Shown here piece by piece: positions 1 to 6,162 of a stretch of 18,160 nt of DNA (position 1 is its first letter; every line of letters begins with the position of its first letter). The stretch spans positions 1 through 18,160 of the forward strand of contig CAMWWJ010000024.1 of the NCBI GenBank assembly GCA_947177925.1. The letters are read 5' to 3'. The position numbers and the translations under genes were made by a program. The notes beneath the pieces are model-generated. The model ran no database searches and was not told where the DNA came from. It saw only the letters and a list, made by a program, of their open reading frames with translations. The DNA is from an uncultured Lachnospiraceae bacterium (GTDB lineage: Bacteria > Bacillota > Clostridia > Lachnospirales > Lachnospiraceae).

Positions 1-25
1 CTATACATTCTTCTTAATCACATAT

Positions 26-100
26 TTACAGCCATTTTTCTGAAAGATAATCCCTAAATTTCTCCTCGACTACCCTCTTAAAAACCTCATCATCCATCAT
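26..100 (-). CDS. Possible 24-residue ORF, unidentified
   Basis: A tiny reading frame starts with two adjacent ATG codons about 7 nt after an AGAGGA purine run and encodes MMDDEVFKRV followed by 14 more residues ending in SEKWL. It lies past the strong terminator at 139-170, so it would need its own promoter, and I see none. A second frame in the same stretch reads QKNGCKYVIKKNV and stops at positions 1-3. The two frames could be parts of one decayed gene. No family is recognised and it may be chance. Confidence 0.15.
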   Translation of the reverse strand: MMDDEVFKRVVEEKFRDYLSEKWL

Positions 101-138
101 AAAATCTTCCTCTTAACATATTTCTCACTTTTTAGGGC

Positions 139-170
139 AAAAAAAAGCCGGGGACTTCTCCTCGGCTTTT
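139..170 (-). terminator. Intrinsic terminator ending the kinase operon
   Basis: Read on the minus strand, AAAAGCCGAGGA pairs with the complementary arm ending CCGGCTTTT. This is a 12-bp stem with one G-U pair and a 4-nt loop, followed directly by a run of eight T. It sits about 20 nt downstream of the stop of the 71-residue gene, the expected place for a Rho-independent terminator of the kinase pair. Confidence 0.78.
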
Positions 171-188
171 CCTGTTTCCTTTTGTAAT

Positions 189-404
189 TTATACACTCCC
201 ATATTTCTTAAAAATGAGCTCCAAATCCTCCCTGCCTATTTTCCCTGCAAGATAATAGGCTTTTGTCCTTGCCTCCACAAGTTCAAAGAGCATACCAAAT
301 TCAAACCATTCATCTGCTTCATAATGCTTCCGTAATTCTATAAAATCATCCAACAGCTCTTTCGGCAAATCCGCCCGGACTTCCACAGTTTCATCAATAT
401 ACAT
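189..404 (-). CDS. Small acidic protein paired with HipA-like kinase
   Basis: A 71-residue, probably cytosolic protein that I cannot assign to a named family. The frame stays open to 503, but the ATG at 404 is preferred because GAGGGGG lies about 8 nt upstream. That start falls 1 nt after the stop codon of the kinase gene, so the two are almost certainly co-transcribed and probably translationally coupled. The protein is rich in Asp, Glu and Leu, has no Cys, signal peptide or membrane segment, and looks mostly helical (LPKELLDDFIELRKHYEADE near the N-terminus). By position it could be a regulator or substrate of the kinase or an antitoxin-like partner. It shows no clear helix-turn-helix like HipB. 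A strong terminator follows. Confidence 0.7.
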   Translation of the reverse strand: MYIDETVEVRADLPKELLDDFIELRKHYEADEWFEFGMLFELVEARTKAYYLAGKIGREDLELIFKKYGSV

Positions 405-405
405 A

Positions 406-1371
406 TCACCTGCCCCCTCTTTCTTTCCTGCTGCAGTCACTCCGTTCCATTTGATTCTCTTTTTGAATGATTTTCTGACAGGATGGAACAAGCACGTTTT
501 CATATCTGCTTTCCAGAAGTGAGATATAATACTTTTTCTGTATCTCAGACAATATGGGAATCCCTTCCAACAGCTCCCTGACTTTCGGCATGGCTGTTCC
601 TATCTTCGGCGTAATCCTTTTTACCGCCTCGGAACAGTCCGGATACTCCATGCGTTCCATCAGATGGTATGGGTTGACAGGTTTTCCTTCCAGTTCAAAA
701 ATGCACCTTCTTGCTCTGTATGCTTCCGCAGTGAACTTCTCTGGGTCTTCCAATATATCTTTCATCTGCCCATCATCCCATTTGCAGTTCAGGCAGTTCC
801 CATTATCATAAACAGGTGCTATCCTCTTACTGCCATCTAACCCCAAAACAATTCCCCAGTTGCTGTTGTTCCTGTCAGGATTCCCCAGCAGGGCATCTAC
901 CACGAACATATCCCAAAAATGTTCTCGAATTCCCGGCACATCTTTTAAAAAGGGATGCTCCTGTATCGTCATGCAGATTTCATATAAATCAGCCCCTACC
1001 CCATTCGTTTCATTTCCATTGGAATCTAAAAAATGCGGCTCAAAAGTAACCTTAATTTTATCAAACTCATACAGTCTGTCACCATCCGCAAGAAAATCCC
1101 TACAGGCAACGACCACTTTCCCATTCCGCATCCCAAGCAGGGTATCATGTACTTCAAATCCAAGCAGCTTATATATCTGTGAGCCTATATACTCGCAGAC
1201 AGGGCTGTTGGAATAGCTCAGGCGGATATTTTTCATATGCTGTTCTTTTAAATTTCCGGGAAATTTCAACAAGTAATTATCCCCACGATAGCAAATCCCC
1301 ATTTTCCTTCCTGCAGTCCCTCCATACATTCTCTGGTTCTGCTCATATCCATTAAAGTCCACCATTTCCAT
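406..1371 (-). CDS. HipA/CtkA-like protein kinase
   Basis: A predicted 321-residue Ser/Thr kinase of the HipA fold. What is visible: a Gly-rich nucleotide loop GGTAGRKMG near residues 17-25, a candidate ATP-binding Lys in YLLKFPG (about 36), the catalytic loop GNPDRNNSN with Asp166 and Asn171, and the metal-binding motif PVYDNG with Asp189. The 5- and 23-residue spacings agree with the Asp/Asn/Asp catalytic set as I recall it from E. coli HipA (D309, N314, D332). The protein is shorter than HipA (about 440) and lacks an obvious HipA N-terminal subdomain, closer to CtkA-type kinases. The ATG at 1371 is chosen over 1425 because GAGGTGG lies 5 nt upstream. No HipB-like gene precedes it; the partner is the 71-residue gene 1 nt downstream. 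Substrate unknown, and whether it acts as a toxin is inference. Confidence 0.75.
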   Translation of the reverse strand: MEMVDFNGYEQNQRMYGGTAGRKMGICYRGDNYLLKFPGNLKEQHMKNIRLSYSNSPVCEYIGSQIYKLLGFEVHDTLLGMRNGKVVVACRDFLADGDRLYEFDKIKVTFEPHFLDSNGNETNGVGADLYEICMTIQEHPFLKDVPGIREHFWDMFVVDALLGNPDRNNSNWGIVLGLDGSKRIAPVYDNGNCLNCKWDDGQMKDILEDPEKFTAEAYRARRCIFELEGKPVNPYHLMERMEYPDCSEAVKRITPKIGTAMPKVRELLEGIPILSEIQKKYYISLLESRYENVLVPSCQKIIQKENQMERSDCSRKERGGR

Positions 1372-1415
1372 GATGACCACCTCGATTCTATAAATTTTGT
1401 AATCTATATGACAAT

Positions 1416-1424
1416 ATAATACCA
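1416..1424 (-). promoter_or_regulatory. Candidate extended -10 promoter for kinase
   Basis: The minus strand reads TGGTATTAT, an extended -10 form (TG, one base, then a TATAAT-like hexamer), about 45 nt before the kinase ATG. No good -35 is visible at 17 nt. A second candidate, TTGTCA-16-TATAGA, would put the transcript start inside the ribosome binding site, so it is less likely. Confidence 0.3.
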
Positions 1425-1492
1425 CAAAATCCGTTCTCTTTCATCCTGTATTTCAGCCGGAAGATGCCCAGTTGTAAAACAAAATATGAAAT

Positions 1493-1693
1493 TTATGCTT
1501 CTGTTCGTTCCTTTTTTCGTTTCCAGAAGAAAACAACAAGCCCTGCTGATAGAAGAACTGCTCCTATGCCGCCAAACAGCCATGGATTCATATTATCTCC
1601 AGTCTGGGGGAGTTTTTTCTCCGTGGGTTTGTTTGTGATGCTTAATTCATATAATACAACCTTTGGGCTTATTATGCTCCCTAAAACATTTCT
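1493..1693 (-). pseudogene. LPQTG sortase-anchor tail of a lost surface protein
   Basis: A 66-codon open stretch with no start codon, bounded upstream by a TAA at 1694-1696. Its end is a complete cell-wall sorting signal: LPQTG (1598-1612), GDNMNPW, a hydrophobic segment (LFGGIGAVLLSAGLVVFF) and a basic tail WKRKKERTEA then stop. A sortase would cleave such a signal between Thr and Gly. The ectodomain, signal peptide and start codon are absent, and the first 16 codons overlap the end of the Cys-rich ORF in another frame. This is best read as the 3' remnant of an LPXTG surface protein left by deletion or element rearrangement. Confidence 0.72.
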
Positions 1694-1829
1694 TTAAGAT
1701 ACACTGACTGTTATTGCCATAAAAGAATCGGCAGCGCATACAGCTTTTCAAATCCCTTTCCAATTTAACCTGTGCTGTAATCACATCCACTGGCTTTCTA
1801 AGGTTCTGTATTCTTACGTTAATCCCCAT
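1647..1829 (-). CDS. Small Cys-rich protein, mobile-element style
   Basis: A 60-residue basic protein with a cluster of cysteines, CMRCRFFYGNNSQCILKKC and a final Cys near the C-terminus, which suggests a metal-binding knuckle. Its start overlaps the stop of the preceding gene as TAATG, a translational-coupling arrangement. I recognise the style from accessory genes of clostridial integrative elements but cannot name the family. Its last residues overlap the orphan LPQTG remnant in another frame, so the C-terminus may itself be altered by the rearrangement. Confidence 0.5.
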   Translation of the reverse strand: MGINVRIQNLRKPVDVITAQVKLERDLKSCMRCRFFYGNNSQCILKKCFREHNKPKGCII

Positions 1830-2059
1830 TACCTGCTACCCCTTTTTTTCTGCTCCGCTTTCTTTTTCAAATCCTCTTCCATATGTCTGACATATTCACG
1901 AATATCAATCAAATCTGCCAAGTCATAGATTTTAGATTCCATCGCACGTTGCACGTTTTCAGGAGTACATACGCCTGCTTCTGTTAACGCTGCAATTACT
2001 TTTGCTTTTATCTCTTCCTGTACTGAATCCCCCATAGTTTCTATGAAGTAAGGCGGCAT
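1829..2059 (-). CDS. Small hypothetical protein, mobile-element style
   Basis: A 76-residue charged protein without signal peptide or membrane segment. The middle (TPENVQRAMESKIYDLADLI) and a lysine-rich tail (DLKKKAEQKKRGSR) look like a soluble helical protein. Its stop overlaps the ATG of the Cys-rich gene (TAATG). No convincing ribosome binding site precedes the ATG at 2059, nor the in-frame ATG eight codons later, so the 5' end may be truncated by the rearrangement that left the repeats upstream. I do not recognise a family; membership of a decayed integrative element is inferred from context. Confidence 0.45.
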   Translation of the reverse strand: MPPYFIETMGDSVQEEIKAKVIAALTEAGVCTPENVQRAMESKIYDLADLIDIREYVRHMEEDLKKKAEQKKRGSR

Positions 2060-2078
2060 ACAGGAACTTTCTAATATA

Positions 2079-2316
2079 GCAGGACTAAGTCAGCTTGCAA
2101 AGAACAGTAAAAACTGTTGCCAATACTTTGGTCGAAAGCTAATTTAGTCCTGTCTAAATTTACAATATTCAGTTTTTGAGCGCAAAACGCCCTTCGTCAA
2201 AATCAAAAATACTGCGTGTTAATTAAATGCAAGTTGTGTTTTTTGAATAATAAAATGAGCCCATCCTACCTCCAAATAACTTTTGATTTGGCATTTTTTT
2301 GTAGGACTAAATCAGC
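2079..2316. repeat. Three copies of a 16-bp motif, two direct, one inverted
   Basis: Copies are GCAGGACTAAGTCAGC at 2079-2094, GTAGGACTAAATCAGC at 2301-2316 and, inverted, GCTAATTTAGTCCTGT at 2138-2153. They share a GGACTAA core. The first and inverted copies flank about 43 nt that hold a perfect small hairpin, AACAGT-AAAA-ACTGTT (2103-2118). The stretch 2060-2344 otherwise shows no gene. Such an arrangement fits ends of an insertion element or MITE, or recombinase binding sites. Confidence 0.5.
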
Positions 2317-2318
2317 GG

Positions 2319-2341
2319 GAACCCTTGATTTTATTGGGTTC
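2319..2341. repeat. Hairpin next to the peptidase breakpoint
   Basis: GAACCC and GGGTTC are separated by 11 nt, immediately beside the third copy of the GGACTAA repeat and just outside the stop of the truncated S8 peptidase. There is no T run on either side, so it is not a standard terminator. It may be part of a mobile-element end. Confidence 0.35.
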
Positions 2342-2344
2342 TTA

Positions 2345-2746
2345 CTAACTTGACATTATAATAACACGTTCCCCCGTATCTATAAAACCAATAATGACTC
2401 CCCTTCCCGTTAAATTTAAAGGAGCATTATTAACCTGAATAATTCCCGAATCGATGAGAGGATCCGGATTAAACATCTGTGAAGTGGTATTGCCTAAATC
2501 CTCCCTCTGCATGGGCATAAGCATTCCTTCCTCCATAATGCTATAGCATTTCGGGATAAAGTTATAGCGCAGTACATTAATGTCCTGCGTATTTACATTT
2601 CTTCGATCAAAATAAGATATCTGCAAATCCGATTCCAAGGTTGTCTGGCAATACTCAAGCCTTTCGCCAAAGGATTCTTCCGGAATGATAAAATCTGTAA
2701 TTAAATCCGCAAAATCATTCGATAATATTTTTTCTCTGCAGGTCAT
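2345..2746 (-). pseudogene. Truncated S8 (subtilisin-family) peptidase, N-terminal part
   Basis: The 133-residue product begins like clostridial S8 peptidases (MTCREKILSNDFADLI) and reaches the start of the catalytic domain, LNLTGRGVIIGFIDTG, which holds the catalytic Asp. There the homology stops: the next eight residues (ERVIIMSS) are unlike the family and lead to a TAG. Full-length relatives are about 550-600 residues, so the His and Ser of the triad and most of the fold are missing. The breakpoint is near 2370. No remainder of the gene is found in 1-2344, so it was deleted or lies beyond the window behind inserted DNA. The ribosome binding site is weak (AGGAAAAG). The product should be inactive. 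Confidence 0.72.
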
Positions 2747-2776
2747 AGCTTTACTTTTCCTAATTGTTTTCCCTTT

Positions 2777-2805
2777 ATTATATGCAGCTATCTGTTTTTT
2801 GCCTT
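2777..2805 (-). promoter_or_regulatory. Candidate promoter of the S8 peptidase
   Basis: The minus strand has a perfect TATAAT (2777-2782) about 30 nt before the ATG at 2746. The hexamer 17 nt upstream, AAGGCA, is a poor -35. The site lies directly downstream of the terminator at 2808-2842, consistent with a new transcription unit beginning here. Confidence 0.4.
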
Positions 2806-2807
2806 AT

Positions 2808-2842
2808 ATGAAAAATCGTTCCTGCTGCTGCAGGAACGATTT
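2808..2842 (-). terminator. Perfect 13-bp terminator after the htrA-clpX unit
   Basis: AAATCGTTCCTGC and GCAGGAACGATTT form a perfect 13-bp stem with a 4-nt loop. On the minus strand the stem ends in a T-rich run (ATTTTTC). It lies about 130 nt beyond the stop of the ClpX-like gene and before the S8 promoter, insulating the two units. The other strand has a weaker T-rich tail. Confidence 0.75.
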
Positions 2843-2969
2843 CTTTCACAAATAATTCTATTTTTAAAGTATAATGTTGAAAAAGAACGCACATTACTGA
2901 TAACAGTTTTACCTGAACAGATACACCAGTAAGATGATAATGGATTCCACGTCCTCTTATCTAAATACT

Positions 2970-4604
2970 CTACCCTCTTATCTCAATCACCGGCCCGCCG
3001 GTTCCATTGATATAATCTCCCGTAATTGTCACCTTTCCAATATTCTGATCCTTTGGAATCTCATACATGATATCCAGCATGAATTCCTCAATAATGGCAC
3101 GAAGCGCCCTGGCGCCCGTATCTTTTTCCATTGCTTTCTTTGCAATAGCCTTTAATGCGGAATCATCAAATTCCAGCTTTACTTCATCTAAGTCAAGCAG
3201 TTTCTGGTACTGCTTTAAAATAGCATTTTTCGGCTCCTTTAAAATTTGGATCAGCATTTCTTCCGTAAGGGCATCTAAGGTAAATACAATGGGAAGACGA
3301 CCTACGAACTCCGGTATCATGCCGAATTTTTTTAAATCTTCGATTTCCACGTTTTTATGGATATTTTTCTCCTTGTCGAACTTATCCTTTAAATCTGCAT
3401 TATATCCGATAGATGTCTGTTTATTTAATCTTTGTTTGATGATTTCATCCAAATCCGGAAATGCTCCGCCGCAAATGAATAAAATATTCCTTGTATTGAT
3501 GGTAGTTAAAGGAACCATTGCATTTTTACTGTTTGCACCTACCGGCACCTCTACATCTGCGCCTTCTAACAGCTTTAACATTCCCTGCTGCACTGATTCA
3601 CCGGATACATCTCTGGAATTGGTATTTTTCTTTTTGGCAATCTTGTCGATTTCATCAATAAAGATAATGCCTCTTTCTGCCTTTTCCACATCATTTTCCG
3701 CTGCTGCCAACAGCTTGGAAACAACGCTTTCTATATCGTCACCAATGTATCCTGCCTCCGTTAAGGAGGTGGCATCCGTAATGGCAAGAGGTACATCCAA
3801 AAGCCTTGCCAGTGTTTTTACAAGATATGTCTTACCGCAGCCTGTAGGCCCGATCATCAGCATATTGGACTTTTCAATCTCTATTTCATCCATAGTGTCC
3901 GTTGCCACTCTTTTATAGTGGTTGTATACCGCTACGGAAATTACCTTTTTGGCATAATCCTGCCCTACGATATAGTCATCCAGCTGAGCCTTGATCTTGT
4001 GGGGAGCCGGGATATTTTTAATATCAAGGGCCGGTTCTGCTTTTTCTTTTTTCTTTTTCTTCTTCAGCTTCTGTTTATTGGGAATGCCTCCTTCACCCTG
4101 AAGGTCTGTGATATTCACAAAGCTGATATTGGGAAACTGCTGCTGCATCTTATCCAGATCTATATCCCCAAACTGTCCCATCATGTTAGGATTCAGCATT
4201 CCCTGATAGTCAAACTGGCTTACTGCATCCATGGTCTTGTGCATACAGTCGTTGCACACGCAGATATTGTTGGGAAGCTTAAACTGCTTGCCTGTCTTGC
4301 TTTCCGGACGGCGGCATACAAAGCATACGTCTTCATATTCCTTGTCATCCTCTTCTTCCACTTCTTCCTTGTCCGATTCGGCTCCTTCCTGTTCAGAATC
4401 GGAATCCGCCTCTATTTCCGCCTCTTCCCTGTCCTCTTCATAATCATCTTCTGAAATTTCTAATGCTTCCTCTCCAAACTCCTTTTCTTCTCCTTTATGA
4501 AGCTTCTGCGAAATCTCCTGTTCCTCCATGAAATCATCTTCTTCATCTGATTCCAATTCCTCATTGAAAAAGATTTCGTCTGTTTCATCATAATAGTTTG
4601 ACAT
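2970..4604 (-). CDS. clpX: ClpX-type AAA+ unfoldase with acidic N-terminal extension
   Basis: A 544-residue ATP-dependent protein unfoldase; ClpX hexamers feed substrates to ClpP. Residues 1-92 are an extreme Asp/Glu-rich extension absent from ordinary ClpX (about 410-430 residues). A zinc-binding domain follows with CFVC (94-97) and CNDC (117-120), plus an extra Cys115. Then comes a Met/Gln-rich linker ending in a lysine run (180-189). The AAA+ core is intact: Walker A GPTGCGKT (252-259), pore loop GYIG (285-288), Walker B IIFIDE (313-318), RDVSGESVQQ (331-340), GRLP (436-438 region) and sensor-2 GAR (497-499). The ClpP-docking loop reads IGY (399-401) where IGF is usual. AAGGAG precedes the ATG. 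It lies 24 nt after htrA, not beside tig, clpP or lon, so it is probably a second, specialised ClpX. ClpP partnership is inferred. Confidence 0.9.
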   Translation of the reverse strand: MSNYYDETDEIFFNEELESDEEDDFMEEQEISQKLHKGEEKEFGEEALEISEDDYEEDREEAEIEADSDSEQEGAESDKEEVEEEDDKEYEDVCFVCRRPESKTGKQFKLPNNICVCNDCMHKTMDAVSQFDYQGMLNPNMMGQFGDIDLDKMQQQFPNISFVNITDLQGEGGIPNKQKLKKKKKKEKAEPALDIKNIPAPHKIKAQLDDYIVGQDYAKKVISVAVYNHYKRVATDTMDEIEIEKSNMLMIGPTGCGKTYLVKTLARLLDVPLAITDATSLTEAGYIGDDIESVVSKLLAAAENDVEKAERGIIFIDEIDKIAKKKNTNSRDVSGESVQQGMLKLLEGADVEVPVGANSKNAMVPLTTINTRNILFICGGAFPDLDEIIKQRLNKQTSIGYNADLKDKFDKEKNIHKNVEIEDLKKFGMIPEFVGRLPIVFTLDALTEEMLIQILKEPKNAILKQYQKLLDLDEVKLEFDDSALKAIAKKAMEKDTGARALRAIIEEFMLDIMYEIPKDQNIGKVTITGDYINGTGGPVIEIRG

Positions 4605-4628
4605 AGTATTCTCCTTTTAATTTACTGC

Positions 4629-5996
4629 TTAAGAATCCACACGGCCTCCTAACGTTACCGTTATGGTTTTTTCTTGATATCCCGAAGGACTTCCCTGCAT
4701 AATTTTTATTTCAACGGTACTTCCTTTTTCATAGCACTCCAACAAGGCTGACAGCTCATCCCTGGTCCTTACCTTTTCTCCGTCAAATTCCACGATAATA
4801 TCGCCTTTTACAAGACCTGCATTGGCAGCGCCCGTGCCTTCAAATACCTGTGTTACATAAACACCTGCCGGAAGCCCATATGCCTCCTGCACGTCATCGG
4901 TAACACTAATTCCCACAATACCCAAATATGCCTTTTGTGCTTCATCAACCTTTACTCTTGTGGTTTTGCTCATAAGCTCTTCTATAATAGGCTTTGCAGT
5001 GGAAATGGGAATGGCATATCCCATGCCTTCAATAACGCTTCCGCCAATCTTGCTGGAATTAATTCCAATTACTTCTCCACTTGAATTTAATAAAGCTCCT
5101 CCTGAATTGCCCGGATTAATGGCTGCATCCGTCTGAATCAGATTTGCTGTATTTTCTTCGATTGTATATTCTCTATTGACAGCGCTGATAACCCCGGTAG
5201 TAACAGATTGTCCGTAGCCCAAAGCATTGCCGATGGCAATGGCCGGCTCCCCTACCTGAAGGTCGTCAGAATCTCCTAAAGAAGCCACCTTGATTGCCCC
5301 TTTGGTCTCCTCTGAAATATTATCCAGCGAAATAGCAATGACTGCAAGATCCACATCAGCATTGGTTCCCTTTACCACCGCATCCGCTGTTGTATCATCA
5401 ATGAACTGAACGGACAGGGAAGTGGCATCCTCCACCACATGATTGTTGGTTGCAATCAACAGCTCTGTATCATTTTGCCCTACAATGATACCGGAACCGC
5501 TGCCTGGTGATTCAGATTCTGTAATAAAATTACGGAATCCAAAATAATTATTCTCTTCTACCTTATACATTCCCGTAATGGATACTACGGAAGGCATTGT
5601 ATTTTTTACTACACTGCTCACATCACTCACTACTGTATTGCCCGATATATTCGCTGTGTTGATTTCTTCTACGTCTCCGATAGTATCCTGATCGGCAATG
5701 ACATGATTGGTATTGTCCGTAACGGACATGCTTTCGCTTTTTTCCTGATTTGATTCCGCCGGCGCTAAATGCAGCATGATTACCATGACGCATCCGGCAC
5801 ACAGCCCGAAAACAGCTCCCGACAAAGCCATTTTTATTAATTTTCCAAAAAAGCCGCTTTTCTTTTTATTTTTTTCGGGCTCCGGCGGAACGGGAGCGGC
5901 CGGTCTAAAAGACGAATCCGTATTGGAAGAAGTGTCTGCATTTCCCGAATAGGAGCCATAGTAATTTGGATACTGATTATTGTTATTTTCATACAT
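4629..5996 (-). CDS. htrA: HtrA/DegP-like membrane-anchored serine protease with PDZ
   Basis: A 455-residue S1C protease for quality control outside the membrane. The N-terminus is a cytosolic Asn/Tyr/Pro-rich tail, then a basic stretch and one membrane segment (about 56-78), so the protease faces out. The catalytic triad is visible as His186 (TNNHVV), Asp216 (DLAVI) and Ser298 (NPGNSGGAL), with a single C-terminal PDZ domain (about 355-450, YLGIVGISV). The ATG at 5996 is chosen over 6110 because GAGG lies 8 nt upstream and the longer form adds an unlikely segment. The gap to glmS (5997-6162) has no clear terminator; the best promoter guess there, TTTCTA-17-TTATAA, is weak. The ClpX-like gene starts 24 nt downstream, so the pair is one operon. 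Confidence 0.92.
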   Translation of the reverse strand: MYENNNNQYPNYYGSYSGNADTSSNTDSSFRPAAPVPPEPEKNKKKSGFFGKLIKMALSGAVFGLCAGCVMVIMLHLAPAESNQEKSESMSVTDNTNHVIADQDTIGDVEEINTANISGNTVVSDVSSVVKNTMPSVVSITGMYKVEENNYFGFRNFITESESPGSGSGIIVGQNDTELLIATNNHVVEDATSLSVQFIDDTTADAVVKGTNADVDLAVIAISLDNISEETKGAIKVASLGDSDDLQVGEPAIAIGNALGYGQSVTTGVISAVNREYTIEENTANLIQTDAAINPGNSGGALLNSSGEVIGINSSKIGGSVIEGMGYAIPISTAKPIIEELMSKTTRVKVDEAQKAYLGIVGISVTDDVQEAYGLPAGVYVTQVFEGTGAANAGLVKGDIIVEFDGEKVRTRDELSALLECYEKGSTVEIKIMQGSPSGYQEKTITVTLGGRVDS

Positions 5997-6162
5997 AATA
6001 AAAACCTCTTTTCTACCTATACTTTCCTTTGTTACTCTTTCCTGTTTTCTTATAAGATAAACAAAGTATAAGTAGAAATTGTGTTCTTTTTGTGATGAAA
6101 AAATGTGCAAAAAATGAAGTTTATTCCAATCGGGCAGACAAAATCAGAGAGCGAAAGCCAAT

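Noticed and set aside
2870..2875. Plus-strand TATAAT with TTCACA 19 nt upstream
   Set aside because: The spacer is too long and no plus-strand gene follows.
2953..2983. 10-bp direct repeat CCTCTTATCT at the end of the ClpX-like gene
   Set aside because: Only two short copies 21 nt apart at the stop codon; a likely small local duplication without evident function.
3067..4454. Long plus-strand ORFs (283 and 178 codons) opposite the ClpX-like gene
   Set aside because: They are antisense shadows of a strongly conserved coding region; their Ser/Phe-rich composition is that of a reverse frame and they have no ribosome binding site.
5997..6162. Search for a CtsR or CIRCE heat-shock operator before htrA
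   Set aside because: No matching GGTCAAA tandem or CIRCE inverted repeat is present; only a weak promoter candidate is seen.
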